Below, one piece after another: positions 16,120 to 25,072 of a DNA stretch of 64,000 nucleotides (its first letter is position 1; each line of letters opens with the position of its first letter). The position numbers and the translations under genes are program-made. Below the pieces are notes generated by a model that was given only the letters and a program-made list of their open reading frames with translations, searched no databases and was not told the origin of the DNA. The stretch covers positions 39,907 to 103,906 of the forward strand of contig NZ_PSZE01000024.1 of assembly GCF_002933465.1 (NCBI RefSeq). Direction: 5' to 3'. The DNA comes from Nocardia nova. GTDB lineage: Bacteria > Actinomycetota > Actinomycetes > Mycobacteriales > Mycobacteriaceae.

Positions 16120-17298
16120 GTGGAGTCGACCGCACTAGCCCTGTTCGAGCTCGGAGCGGTCCTGTTCGCCCTCGGTGTCCTGGGGCGCGTCGCAGGGCGT
16201 TTCGGCATGTCCCCGATCCCGCTCTACCTCCTCGGCGGCCTGGCCTTCGGCGACGGCGGTGTGCTCACCGTCAAGGCTGCCTCCGAATTCGGCCATCTCG
16301 CAGGCGAAATCGGCGTCGTGCTGCTGCTGTTGCTGCTGGGCCTGGAATACACCGCGCCGGAACTGATGTCGGGCATGCGCAAGTCCTGGCTCGCGGGTCT
16401 GCTCGACATCGTGCTGAACGCCACGCCCGGGGCAGTGGTGGCGCTGCTGCTCGGCTGGGGACCGACCGGCGCTATCACACTCGCCGGCGTCACCTACATC
16501 TCGTCCTCCGGCATCGCGGCGAAGGTGCTCAACGATCTCGGACGGCTCGGTAACCGGGAGACGCCGGTTGTCCTGTCGGTTCTGGTGTTCGAGGATCTGG
16601 CGATGGCGATCTACCTGCCGATCCTGACCACCATCCTTGCCGGGGTCGGTTGGCTGGCTGGATTGCGCTCGCTGGCGATCGCCCTGCTCGTGATCACGGT
16701 GGTGCTCGTCATCGCGCTGCGCTACGGGCGCTTCGTGTCCTCGATCGTGGACAGCAAGGATCGCGAGGTGTTTTTGCTGCAGTTGCTGGGGGCGGCGCTG
16801 CTGGTGGCGGGCGTCGCCTCGGCGCTGAACGTTTCGGCCGCGGTCGGCGCGTTCTTGCTGGGCATCGCGATCTCCGGATCCACCGCCCAGAGCGCCGCGA
16901 AACTGCTGGAACCCCTGCGGGATCTGTTCGCCGCCATCTTCTTCGTCGCCTTCGGCCTCAGCACCGATCCGGGGAAAATCCCCCAGGTCCTGGGCTGGGC
17001 GGTGCTGCTGGCCGTGATCACCACCCTGACCAAGATCGCCACCGGCTGGTACGCGGCCAAGCGGCAGGGTATCGGCCGTCTCGGCCGGGCGCGCGCCGGT
17101 GCGGCGTTGGTGGCACGCGGTGAATTCTCGATCGTCATTGCGGGACTTGCCGTTTCGGTGGGTGCGGTACCGGGCAAGCTGGCGGCGCTGGCCTCGGCCT
17201 ACGTCTTGCTGATGGCGATCCTCGGACCGGTCGCGGCGCGTGTGGTCGAACCCGTGGTGCGCTCAATGCAGCGTCGGCTCGCTCCGGCCGTCGGCTGA
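16120..17298 (+). CDS. CPA2-family cation:proton antiporter (KhtU/KefB-like membrane subunit)
   Basis: 392 residues from GTG 16120, with GGTGAG just upstream. About 12 hydrophobic segments; motifs of the Na+/H+ exchanger fold include LLLLLLGLEYT (helix 3), TYISSSGIAAKVL and LVFEDLAMAIYLPI, whose acidic pair ED is the place where CPA2 proteins bind the cation and proton. It has no fused RCK domain, in keeping with the separate regulatory subunit encoded upstream. The last 36 bases overlap the 3' end of the convergent rhomboid-like gene. Confidence 0.92.
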   Translation: MESTALALFELGAVLFALGVLGRVAGRFGMSPIPLYLLGGLAFGDGGVLTVKAASEFGHLAGEIGVVLLLLLLGLEYTAPELMSGMRKSWLAGLLDIVLNATPGAVVALLLGWGPTGAITLAGVTYISSSGIAAKVLNDLGRLGNRETPVVLSVLVFEDLAMAIYLPILTTILAGVGWLAGLRSLAIALLVITVVLVIALRYGRFVSSIVDSKDREVFLLQLLGAALLVAGVASALNVSAAVGAFLLGIAISGSTAQSAAKLLEPLRDLFAAIFFVAFGLSTDPGKIPQVLGWAVLLAVITTLTKIATGWYAAKRQGIGRLGRARAGAALVARGEFSIVIAGLAVSVGAVPGKLAALASAYVLLMAILGPVAARVVEPVVRSMQRRLAPAVG

Positions 17299-18123
17299 GG
17301 GCTCGTTCTCGCGCACCAGGGCTGCCGCGGGATGGTCGATCGGCCGGGGTGCGGTATCGCCCGGTGCGCGGCGGGTGTCGGCGGGGCGCTGGTCGCGGAT
17401 CCGCTCGAGCCGTCGCGACAACGCCACCGCGATCGCGGCGACCACGAAGCCGATGACCAGTGCAGTCAGGTGGCCGTAATCGGTGAACGTGCGCCCGTGC
17501 CAGGCGGCGAAGCCGAACCAGGCCAGCAACCCCAGCGGCCACACGGCACGGGGTGTGCCGCGCAGATGGAAGCTCAGCGCGGCCAGCACCGCGGTGAAGC
17601 CGTAGGAGGCCCCCACGTCGGAGGCCACCGCGATGCGCAGCGGAATCAGCTCGTGGCGCACCGCGAAGGCGATGCCGGTGACCACGATCATCGAGGCGCC
17701 GACGTGGCCGCAGGCGAAGACCATGATCCAGCGCAACGTCCCCAGCCAGCGCTCGGCGAAGGCCATCACCGTCAGGAATCCGATGATGATCACCCACGGA
17801 AATCCGCCGTCGGTCCAGAACGCCGAAGCGACCAGCACCTGCACCGGCTCGCGGCGCATATTGTGCAGATTCGTCGAGGCCGACAGGATCAGGCGGTGCC
17901 CGGCGATATCGCTGATCCCGCGTAGCGTCCACCAGGTGACGAACAGTGTGAACGCGTAGGCGCAGGAGGCGGGCGCACTGGCCAGATGATCGTGGACCGA
18001 CTTCCCGGTCCGGTAGATCCGATCCGGGCCGCGCCACCAGTCCAGCAGTTGCCGCCGCCCGGTGTCGAGGTCGAGAGTCCGGGTCCACGGGGACTGGTAG
18101 TGATTCAAAGCGGAAGACGCCAC
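17263..18123 (-). CDS. Rhomboid-like membrane protein
   Basis: 286 residues with six membrane segments between about 50 and 240. A GASYG segment (DVGASYGFTAVLA) in the middle and YGHLTALVIGF in the last helix occupy the positions of the rhomboid serine (GxSxG) and histidine, so an intramembrane protease is possible, but the protein belongs to the divergent actinobacterial rhomboid-like group and activity is unproven. The C-terminal 45 residues are charged and cytoplasmic. Convergent overlap with the antiporter gene. Confidence 0.75.
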   Translation of the reverse strand: MASSALNHYQSPWTRTLDLDTGRRQLLDWWRGPDRIYRTGKSVHDHLASAPASCAYAFTLFVTWWTLRGISDIAGHRLILSASTNLHNMRREPVQVLVASAFWTDGGFPWVIIIGFLTVMAFAERWLGTLRWIMVFACGHVGASMIVVTGIAFAVRHELIPLRIAVASDVGASYGFTAVLAALSFHLRGTPRAVWPLGLLAWFGFAAWHGRTFTDYGHLTALVIGFVVAAIAVALSRRLERIRDQRPADTRRAPGDTAPRPIDHPAAALVRENEPSADGRSEPTLH

Positions 18124-18463
18124 GTATGCCAGTGTCGCCCGCGCCGAGCCGGTCCGCCCACCGACCCGCGCAATCCGGTGTCACAGGTTCGCCTCGCGGC
18201 GGTTCCCACGGGTGAGCTGTGCGGTCACCGCAGTGCGCGGGCGCTGCCGGCCGGCGGCAGCTACCGGCGGTGCCGGAGCGTCTCCTCGGCGGCGTCCTCC
18301 TCGCCAGCGAACGACCCCGTCGCCGGGGATTCGGACTCCGCGCTGCTGGGCCGGTATCGGCTCGCGCGCTGCCCACGGATACGCGACAGATCCGGTTCGT
18401 GGGTATCGGTGATGCCGACCTGCAGGAACAGCTGGTCCCGACCGCCGCGCGGGTCCCGCTACC
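18124..18463. other. Intergenic region between rhomboid-like and NhaP genes
   Basis: 340 bases, downstream of the NhaP gene and upstream of the rhomboid-like gene on the same strand. Open frames exist on the plus strand but have the biased composition of antisense or non-coding high-GC DNA. No gene or clear regulatory element recognised. Confidence 0.45.
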
Positions 18464-20053
18464 TCACAGCAGCGGCGGCGGGCGCAGATCCAGTCGCCGC
18501 ATCACCCGGTCCACCAGATCCGGCGGCATACCCGGTTCGCGCCGGGCGGCCAGAGCCTCACCGCGCCCGGCCTCGAGCACGTCGTGGCTGATCATGCGCA
18601 ATTTGCCGGTCAGCCGCATGGCGTGCTCGACCGATTTAGCGCCGTCGGCGGCGTCGGCCGCCTCCGGGTCGGCGCGCATCAACCGGCGTTCCACGGTGTC
18701 GCGCAGCCGCTGATACACCTCGTCGGGCAGATCCTCGTTGTCGGCGATCTCCTCCAGCCGGGCCAGTTCCGCGCGCAGTATCCGCGTCCACAGCTGTCGC
18801 TCCATGGCTCGCTCGACCTCGGTATCGGCCTTCACCCCGGTCCAGCGAGCGACCAGGGGCAGCGTGGGACCCTGCAACAGCAGCGTGAACAGCACCACGA
18901 CGAACGCGATGAACAGGACCTCGGTGCGGCCGGGGAAGTCCGCGCCCGAATCGGTGGTCAGCGGCAAGGCCAGCGCCAGCGCGACGGTCACCACGCCGCG
19001 CATGCCGGCCCACCAAGTGACCACGGTTTCGCGCCAGGTGTACGGCTCGTCCACGCGCCGGCGCCGCCACCATCCGCGAAACAGCGCGGTACTGGCGAGC
19101 AGCCACAGCAGCCGCAGGCCGACCACCACGCCGACCACCGCGGCCGCCCCGCCGAGCAGGCGCGGCCAGTTCGGTCCGGTGGTGGCGAGCACCGTGCTCA
19201 GTTCCAGTCCCACCAGTCCGAAGGCGAATCCGGTGACCAGCATGTCGAGCACGTCCCAAAACGAATCGCCGACGATCCGGTATCCCACATCGCTGAAATC
19301 CGTTGCGGCATCGGTGAGATACAGCGCGCAGACCAGGACCGCGAGCACCGCCGAACCGTGTGCGGCCTCGGCCAGGCCGTAGGCGGCGAACGGGAGCAGC
19401 AAGCCGAGAGCAACCTGCCACGGCGCCTCCGTCAGCCTCCGCATCAGTGCACTGCCGGCCCAGCCGAGCGCGAGTCCGACCGCCACCGCCACCACCGCCG
19501 AGATCACGAAGCCGGCCGCTGTCCGCCAGGCGGAGAATTGTCCGGTCACCACCGCCTGCACCGCGACGTCGTAGATCACCACCGCGGTCACGTCGTTGAA
19601 CAGGCCCTCACCCTCGAGCACCGCAACCAGACGCCGCGGCAGGCCCAGTCGGTCCGCCATCGCGCTCACCGCCACCGGATCCGGCGGCGCCACCACCGCG
19701 CCCAGGACGAACGCCGTGCCCACCGGCAGCGCCGGATACCAGAGATGGAAGATCGCGGCGACGGCGGCCGCGGTGGCCACCACCAGACCGACCGCCCGTA
19801 ACAGGATCGCCCCCGCGTTGGACGCGAACTGCTGCCAGGAGGTGCGCCGCGCCGAGGCGTAGAGCAGCGGCGGCAGGACGAGCGGGAGGATCAGGTCGGG
19901 CGCCAGCGCGATATTCGGCACGAACGGCAGCACCGCCATGACGAGCCCGAAGACCGTCATCAGCACCGCGGGCGCCAAACCGATCCGCCGGCCCAGCGGC
20001 TGCGCCAGTATCGTCGCGAACGCCAGCACGAAAACCAACACCAACTGATCCAC
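18464..20053 (-). CDS. CPA1-family Na+/H+ antiporter (NhaP-like)
   Basis: 529 residues, GTG start. About 12 transmembrane helices; diagnostic CPA1 segments are LPPLLYASARRTSW, GAVVAPPDPVAV (helix 5 region) and the ion-site motif EGEGLFNDVTAVVIYD. The last 110 residues after LVARWTGV are a charged helical cytoplasmic domain. Exchanges internal Na+ (or K+) for protons in pH and salt homeostasis. It follows sigA after a strong hairpin, so it is probably transcribed on its own. Confidence 0.93.
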   Translation of the reverse strand: MDQLVLVFVLAFATILAQPLGRRIGLAPAVLMTVFGLVMAVLPFVPNIALAPDLILPLVLPPLLYASARRTSWQQFASNAGAILLRAVGLVVATAAAVAAIFHLWYPALPVGTAFVLGAVVAPPDPVAVSAMADRLGLPRRLVAVLEGEGLFNDVTAVVIYDVAVQAVVTGQFSAWRTAAGFVISAVVAVAVGLALGWAGSALMRRLTEAPWQVALGLLLPFAAYGLAEAAHGSAVLAVLVCALYLTDAATDFSDVGYRIVGDSFWDVLDMLVTGFAFGLVGLELSTVLATTGPNWPRLLGGAAAVVGVVVGLRLLWLLASTALFRGWWRRRRVDEPYTWRETVVTWWAGMRGVVTVALALALPLTTDSGADFPGRTEVLFIAFVVVLFTLLLQGPTLPLVARWTGVKADTEVERAMERQLWTRILRAELARLEEIADNEDLPDEVYQRLRDTVERRLMRADPEAADAADGAKSVEHAMRLTGKLRMISHDVLEAGRGEALAARREPGMPPDLVDRVMRRLDLRPPPLL

Positions 20054-20108
20054 GACAGCCCACCCTATGGGGCCGTCGCGGTAATGCGCCGGACATGCCG
20101 GACATAAT

Positions 20109-20145
20109 GACGATGCCGCCGAGGCGGAACCTCGGCGGCATCGTC
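20109..20145 (-). terminator. Terminator of sigA
   Basis: Perfect 16-bp stem: GACGATGCCGCCGAGG (20109-20124), loop CGGAA, CCTCGGCGGCATCGTC (20130-20145), 14 bases past the sigA stop. No U tract but the stem is unusually long. Confidence 0.8.
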
Positions 20146-20158
20146 GGTGGTGCGGATA

Positions 20159-21550
20159 TCAGTCCAGGTAGTCGCGCAGCACCTGGGACCGGCTCGGGTG
20201 GCGCAGCTTGCTCATCGTCTTCGACTCGATCTGGCGGATGCGCTCACGGGTGACCCCGTAGACCTGGCCGATCTCGTCGAGGGTGCGCGGCTGGCCGTCG
20301 GTGAGACCGAAGCGCAGCCGGACCACGCCCGCCTCACGCTCGGACAGCGTTTCCAGCACCGACTGCAGCTGATCCTGCAGCAGAGTAAAGCTCACCGCGT
20401 CGACCGCGACAACCGCCTCGGAATCCTCGATGAAGTCGCCCAGCTGGGAATCGCCCTCGTCACCGATGGTCTGGTCCAGCGAGATGGGCTCACGCGCGTA
20501 CTGCTGGATCTCGAGGACCTTCTCCGGCGTGATGTCCATTTCCTTGGCGAGCTCTTCGGGCGTGGGCTCGCGACCCAGGTCCTGCAGCAGCTCGCGCTGG
20601 ATGCGGCCCAGCTTGTTGATGACCTCCACCATGTGCACCGGAATACGGATGGTGCGGGCCTGGTCGGCCATCGCACGGGTGATGGCCTGCCGGATCCACC
20701 AGGTGGCGTACGTGGAGAACTTGTAGCCCTTGGTGTAGTCGAACTTCTCCACCGCGCGGATCAAACCCAGGTTGCCCTCCTGGATCAGGTCCAGGAACGC
20801 CATGCCGCGGCCGGTGTAGCGCTTGGCCAGCGAGACGACCAGACGCAGGTTGGCCTCGAGCAGGTGGTTCTTGGCGCGGTTGCCGTCACGCATGATCCAC
20901 TGCAGATCGCGGCGGGTGGCCACCGGCAGCTTCTCGCCCTTGTCGGCGAATTCGCGCAGCTTCTCGGTGGCGTAGAGACCGGCCTCGATCCGCTTGGCGA
21001 GTTCGACCTCCTCCTCCGCGTTCAGCAGCGCGACCTTGCCGATCTGCTTGAGGTAGGCGCGCACCGAGTCCGCGGACGCGGTGAGCTCGGCATCCTTGCG
21101 GGCCTGGCGCAGGGCCTCGGATTCCTCTTCGTCCCAGACGAAATCGCCGGAGGCCTTGTCCTTCTCCGAGGGCTCGTCGGCTTCCTCGTCCTCGGCTTCG
21201 GCCTCTTCGTCCTCGGCGGCCTCTTCGACCAGATCTTCGCCCTCGTCGCTCAGATCGTCCTCGGAGACCTCCAGATCACCGAGGTCGTCGAGTTCCAGCG
21301 ACTCGTCGTCGAGATGCTCGTCGGCTTCGTTGTCCGCGCCGGGGGCCGCCTTCTTCGTGGTGGCCTTCTTGACGGGCGCTTTCTTTGCAGCTTTGACTCC
21401 CGCTTTCTTGGCGGGGGCCTTCTTCGCGGCGACCTTCTTGGCCGGGGCCTTCTTCGCGGCAGCCTTGCGGACCGGCCGTGCTGCGGTGCCTTCTGCGGAG
21501 TCGGCAGCGTCGGCCGATTCGGCGGTCTGTCGGGTATTCGTGGCTACCAC
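20159..21550 (-). CDS. sigA: Primary (housekeeping) RNA polymerase sigma factor SigA/RpoD
   Basis: 463 residues from GTG 21550, preceded by AAAGGG at five bases. Residues 1-70 are an Ala/Lys/Pro-rich basic stretch of AAKKAPAKK-type repeats, 73-130 a strongly acidic stretch, as in actinobacterial primary sigma factors. Then region 1.2, region 2 with LRLVVSLAKRYTGRGMAFLD and FSTYATWWIRQAITRAMADQ, region 3, and region 4.2 with DEIGQVYGVTRERIRQIE, ending RSQVLRDYLD, the hallmark of the housekeeping factor. It recognises -35/-10 promoters of most growth genes. ppgK lies upstream on the same strand, 152 bases away. Confidence 0.97.
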   Translation of the reverse strand: MVATNTRQTAESADAADSAEGTAARPVRKAAAKKAPAKKVAAKKAPAKKAGVKAAKKAPVKKATTKKAAPGADNEADEHLDDESLELDDLGDLEVSEDDLSDEGEDLVEEAAEDEEAEAEDEEADEPSEKDKASGDFVWDEEESEALRQARKDAELTASADSVRAYLKQIGKVALLNAEEEVELAKRIEAGLYATEKLREFADKGEKLPVATRRDLQWIMRDGNRAKNHLLEANLRLVVSLAKRYTGRGMAFLDLIQEGNLGLIRAVEKFDYTKGYKFSTYATWWIRQAITRAMADQARTIRIPVHMVEVINKLGRIQRELLQDLGREPTPEELAKEMDITPEKVLEIQQYAREPISLDQTIGDEGDSQLGDFIEDSEAVVAVDAVSFTLLQDQLQSVLETLSEREAGVVRLRFGLTDGQPRTLDEIGQVYGVTRERIRQIESKTMSKLRHPSRSQVLRDYLD

Positions 21551-21702
21551 GTACGCCCTTTCGTGACGGTCTCGTGCGGCGTCACGCCAGAGTAAACATC
21601 CGGCGGAGCGGTTCTGTCGGGGTTGAACCCGGCTCTACGTGCCGGGGTTGTTTTCCGGCTCACCGCCGGTCTCGTTCCATTGTAACTATCGGCAACGAGT
21701 GC

Positions 21703-22461
21703 TCACGGCGCGATCCCGCTATCCACGGCCATCGCGGCGCCCACGATCCCCGCGGTGTTGCGCAGATGGGCGGCCGCAACCGGAGTCCGATTGGCCAGCA
21801 ACGGGATCCAGTGCTCGGCATCGCGACTGATCCCGCCGCCGGCGACGAAGACCGTCGGCCAGAACAGGTCCTCCAGGGTGACCAGTACCTTCGTCACCTC
21901 GGCGGCCCACTCCTTGTACGACAGATTCTTTCGTTCCTTCACCGACGACGCGGCCCGGTGCTCGGCCTCCTTGCCGTGCACCTCGATGTGGCCCAGTTCG
22001 GTGTTGGGCACCAGGACGCCGTGGTTCAGCAGCGCCGAGCCGATACCGGTGCCGAATGTCAACAGCATCACCAGGCCGTCGATGTTGCGGGCCGCGCCGT
22101 AGCGGTCCTCGGCCAGGCCCGCAGCGTCGGCGTCGTTGAGCACCACGACGTCGCGTCCGCCCAGCGCCAGCGAGAACAGCTGACGGGCGTCGGTGTCGAT
22201 CCAGCTCTTGTCGATGTTGGCGGCGGTGCGGGCGATGCCGTTGACCACCACGCTGGGCAGGGTGAGCCCGACCGGGCCGTCCCAGTCGGCCTGGGTGACG
22301 AGTTTGGCGACGGTTTCGGCGATGGCGTTCGGGGTGGCCGGGTGGGGCGTGGAGATCTTGATCCGTTCGTGGGCGAGGTCGCCGGTGGCGAGGTCGACGA
22401 CCGCGCCCTTCACCCCGCTACCCCCGATATCTATTCCGAATGCTTGCCCCCGAGCGGACAT
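21703..22461 (-). CDS. ppgK: Polyphosphate glucokinase
   Basis: 252 residues from ATG 22461 with GAGGAG five bases upstream; a longer frame upstream is not coding-like. Phosphorylates glucose using inorganic polyphosphate or ATP. ROK-type ATPase motifs are visible: phosphate-binding GIDIGGSGVKG at residue 9, catalytic NDADAAGLAE near 120, the second phosphate loop TFGTGIGSAL near 148, and the ELGHIEV segment. Size and its place beside sigA match the M. tuberculosis enzyme. Divergent from suhB. Confidence 0.95.
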   Translation of the reverse strand: MSARGQAFGIDIGGSGVKGAVVDLATGDLAHERIKISTPHPATPNAIAETVAKLVTQADWDGPVGLTLPSVVVNGIARTAANIDKSWIDTDARQLFSLALGGRDVVVLNDADAAGLAEDRYGAARNIDGLVMLLTFGTGIGSALLNHGVLVPNTELGHIEVHGKEAEHRAASSVKERKNLSYKEWAAEVTKVLVTLEDLFWPTVFVAGGGISRDAEHWIPLLANRTPVAAAHLRNTAGIVGAAMAVDSGIAP

Positions 22462-22580
22462 CGCGAACTCCTCGTTCCCTGTGGTCTTAGGCCGATGAAG
22501 GTGCCAGCGGCACGTTACACCGCGCGACGCGCCCGTGGCCGCGACCGCGCGGATGCGAGTCCGGGCGGATCTGTGGTCGG

Positions 22581-23492
22581 ATGGAAACCGTGCCCGAGAC
22601 GAATTCACCCGCCGACATCGCGGAAGCGCCCGTCCTCGATCCTGTCGAAATCGCCGAATTACGCCGTGTTTCAGTTTATCTGGCCCAGACCGCGGCAGCA
22701 CACGTCCGCCGCCGCCGTCCCGAGGTGTTCGGCCCGGGGCGCACCGAGGACGACTCGGTCCGCACCAAATCGACGCCCACCGATCCGGTCACCGTGGTCG
22801 ACACCGAAACGGAGCAGCTGATTCGGTCGTTGCTGGCCGAGACACGCCCGGGGGAGAGGGTCCTCGGCGAGGAGGGCGGTGGCAGCCTCGGAGCCGCCGA
22901 TGAGATCGTGTGGGTGGTCGATCCGATCGACGGCACGGTCAACTTCGTGTACGGCATCCCGGCCTACGCGGTATCGGTGGCCGCGATGCGCGGCGGCCGT
23001 TCCCTGGCCGGTGCCGTCGTCGACGTGGCCGGGGGGGTGACCTACAGCGCCGGACTGGGCGCGGGCGCCACCCTGGCCGGCGGCGACGATGAGCCGATCG
23101 CGTTGCGCTGCAACGATATCGACTCCGTCCGGCTGGCTCTGGTGGCCACCGGCTTCGGCTACGGCGCGGCGCGGCGGGAACGGCAGGGCGAACTCGTGGC
23201 ACAGCTGCTGCCGAGAGTCCGCGACATCCGCCGGATCGGCTCGGCCGCCCTGGACCTCTGCATGGTGGCGGCGGGCCGCGTGGACGCCCACTACGAGCAC
23301 GGCCTCAATCTGTGGGACTGGGCCGCCGGAGCCCTGATCGCGGCGGAGGCGGGCGCTGTCCTGCGGCTGCCCGGCGCGGACTCCACGGGCGCGCAGGGGG
23401 AGCTGACCGTCGCCGCCGCCGCGGGCATCGCCGACGAACTCGCCGACCTGTTCGACCGGCTCGGTGTCGCCGCGCCCATCCCGGAGGAGTGA
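22581..23492 (+). CDS. suhB: Inositol-1-monophosphatase family protein (SuhB)
   Basis: 303 residues. Mg2+-dependent phosphatase fold with metal-site motifs DPVTVVDTETEQ, LGEEGG, VVDPIDGTVNF (about residues 113-123) and the second metal aspartate in LNLWDWAAGALIA. In mycolata inositol monophosphatases supply inositol for phosphatidylinositol and mycothiol. The position opposite ppgK is that of M. tuberculosis suhB. ATG 22581 is used; a GTG nine bases later is possible. Confidence 0.93.
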   Translation: METVPETNSPADIAEAPVLDPVEIAELRRVSVYLAQTAAAHVRRRRPEVFGPGRTEDDSVRTKSTPTDPVTVVDTETEQLIRSLLAETRPGERVLGEEGGGSLGAADEIVWVVDPIDGTVNFVYGIPAYAVSVAAMRGGRSLAGAVVDVAGGVTYSAGLGAGATLAGGDDEPIALRCNDIDSVRLALVATGFGYGAARRERQGELVAQLLPRVRDIRRIGSAALDLCMVAAGRVDAHYEHGLNLWDWAAGALIAAEAGAVLRLPGADSTGAQGELTVAAAAGIADELADLFDRLGVAAPIPEE

Positions 23493-23504
23493 GCGCGGCA
23501 CAAC

Positions 23505-24182
23505 TCAGCAGCGGGCGGTGCGCGCGGCCTGCAGCAGCGCCGAATCCACGTCCGGGCCGTTGGGCGCCGGATTTTTCAAGGCGCGCAACACTTCCTCGGC
23601 ATCGGTGCTCGGCTGCAGATCGTTGCCGAACAGCGTGCCCAGGGCCAGGTCGACGGTGTCGTCGGTGCGCTGATCCTCGATCAGCTCCGCGCACGGCGCG
23701 ACGAGCTGGACGGCGGCCGCGGCCGGGCGACCGCTCACGCCATAGCGGATCTGGCCGGTGCAGACCAGGTCGCCGTTCAGGTAGACCGGATCGTTGCCGA
23801 AGACGGGAGCCGGCGGGCTGGCGAAGCCGTAGTCACCGAGCTTGGACGCGATGTGCTCGGCCAGGCCGCGCTGGCCGGAACCGTTGAGCACCCGCACCTT
23901 GGCCTGAGCCAGCGGCGCCGGCTCCACATCGTGCAGCCGCGACGGGGACACCACCTCGCCCAGCGGCGCGGGCTGCGGGGAGTTCGGATCCGAAGCGGGG
24001 GCCGGCGAATTGCAGGCCATCGCGGTATGGGTGGTGTCGGCGGTGGTCAGCGCCTTGATCCACACGATTGCGCAGATGAGGGCGAGAACCGCGATGAGTG
24101 CGACCCACGGCTGGTAGCGGCGCCGCAGGAACGGACGGCCCTTGTTGTCGACCGCGCTGCCTTCGGTGATCAGTGAAACCAC
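23505..24182 (-). CDS. cei: Envelope integrity protein Cei (LytR_C domain)
   Basis: 225 residues from GTG 24182, chosen over GTG 24188 because AAGG then sits six bases upstream. A short cytoplasmic end is followed by one membrane helix (VALIAVLALICAIVWIKAL, about residues 27-45); the rest is outside the membrane. The external part holds a LytR C-terminal-type domain beginning KVRVLNGSGQRGLAEHIASKL. The M. tuberculosis homologue is needed for envelope integrity and virulence. Its stop is 12 bases from the convergent suhB stop. Confidence 0.9.
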   Translation of the reverse strand: MVSLITEGSAVDNKGRPFLRRRYQPWVALIAVLALICAIVWIKALTTADTTHTAMACNSPAPASDPNSPQPAPLGEVVSPSRLHDVEPAPLAQAKVRVLNGSGQRGLAEHIASKLGDYGFASPPAPVFGNDPVYLNGDLVCTGQIRYGVSGRPAAAAVQLVAPCAELIEDQRTDDTVDLALGTLFGNDLQPSTDAEEVLRALKNPAPNGPDVDSALLQAARTARC

Positions 24183-24692
24183 ACGCACACCTTACGAGTT
24201 GGCGGACGACAGTCGCGCACGCGGACACCTGCGCGCCGGTTCGCCGCGGAAACAGGCGGCTACGGCGATGCTGGATATCGGGACGGTAACGATCGGCGCG
24301 GCCGTCCGGATCGCGATCGGGTCACGGGCTGGGAACCGTCGGGCACGAAGCGATGGCGTATCGCCACAACAGTGCGGCCGCAGTGACGATTATCCGTCGG
24401 TTTCGACTCGCTCGAGTTTTGATTGCGACTTTTGCCCCGGCGTCCGCTATTGTCTGGCGGCCCGATACGAATCAGCTGATGTGAATCAGGGAAGCGATTC
24501 CGGGAACAACCAGGACAGGTCCTGCGTTGACCGAGCGCGATCCGGTCTGGATCAGGGTGATCCGGCCGGGCGGCGAGCGGTGTACACGTGACGTACACCA
24601 CGGCGGGGCGGCATTGCCGGGCGATTCCGACAGGGATCGACGTCGGCGGAGCCGGTCCGGGATATACGGAGTAAGGACGAGGGGAAGACGAC
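24183..24692. other. Long intergenic region upstream of DUF4193 gene
   Basis: 510 bases between the divergent cei and DUF4193 genes. It contains the ECF-type promoter described at 24503-24528, a TTGACC element at 24527, and an inverted repeat GTGTAC / GTACAC (24580-24585, 24593-24598) in what would be a 150-base untranslated leader. No further gene recognised. Confidence 0.55.
24503..24528 (+). promoter_or_regulatory. Predicted SigH/SigR-type promoter upstream of DUF4193 gene
   Basis: GGAACA at 24503-24508 followed by GTT at 24526-24528, with exactly 18 bases between GGAAC and GTT, the same geometry as the element before sigB. It would give a leader of about 160 bases. Confidence 0.45.
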
Positions 24693-24995
24693 ATGGCAAC
24701 CGACTATGACGCACCTAGGCGCAGTGAATCCGACGAAGTGTCGGAGGACTCGCTCGAGGAGCTGAAGGCTCGTCGCAACGAGGCCGCGTCCGCCGTCGTG
24801 GATATCGACGAATCCGATACCGCGGAGTCGTTCGAGCTTCCCGGCGCGGATCTGTCCGAGGAGGTGCTCTCGGTCCGGGTGATCCCGAAGCAGGCCGACG
24901 AGTTCACCTGCTCGAGCTGCTTCCTGGTTCATCACCGCAGCAGACTCGCCAGCGAGGCCGGCGGGCAGATGATCTGCATGGATTGCGCGGCCTGA
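24693..24995 (+). CDS. DUF4193 family zinc-ribbon protein
   Basis: 100 residues. The first 60 are acidic and unstructured-looking; the conserved end has two CxxC pairs, FTCSSCFLVHHRSRLA and MICMDCA, forming a zinc ribbon like that of RNA-polymerase-associated and ribosomal small proteins. One copy beside dut and cei is universal in mycolata and abundant in proteomes; role unknown. GAGGGGAAG lies upstream of the ATG. Confidence 0.9.
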   Translation: MATDYDAPRRSESDEVSEDSLEELKARRNEAASAVVDIDESDTAESFELPGADLSEEVLSVRVIPKQADEFTCSSCFLVHHRSRLASEAGGQMICMDCAA

Positions 24996-25072
24996 GCGGA
25001 TCCGTGCGGCCGCGGCGGATCAGTTCCGCGGGTAGCTGAAAGAAACGACGACAAACAGCCCGGCAGGTCCCG

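Noticed and set aside
18219..18463. Possible remnant of a SGNH hydrolase (RFVGIGDAD) between the rhomboid-like and NhaP genes
   Set aside because: Only a handful of residues resemble the GDS motif; the rest of the frame has no similarity that can be argued.
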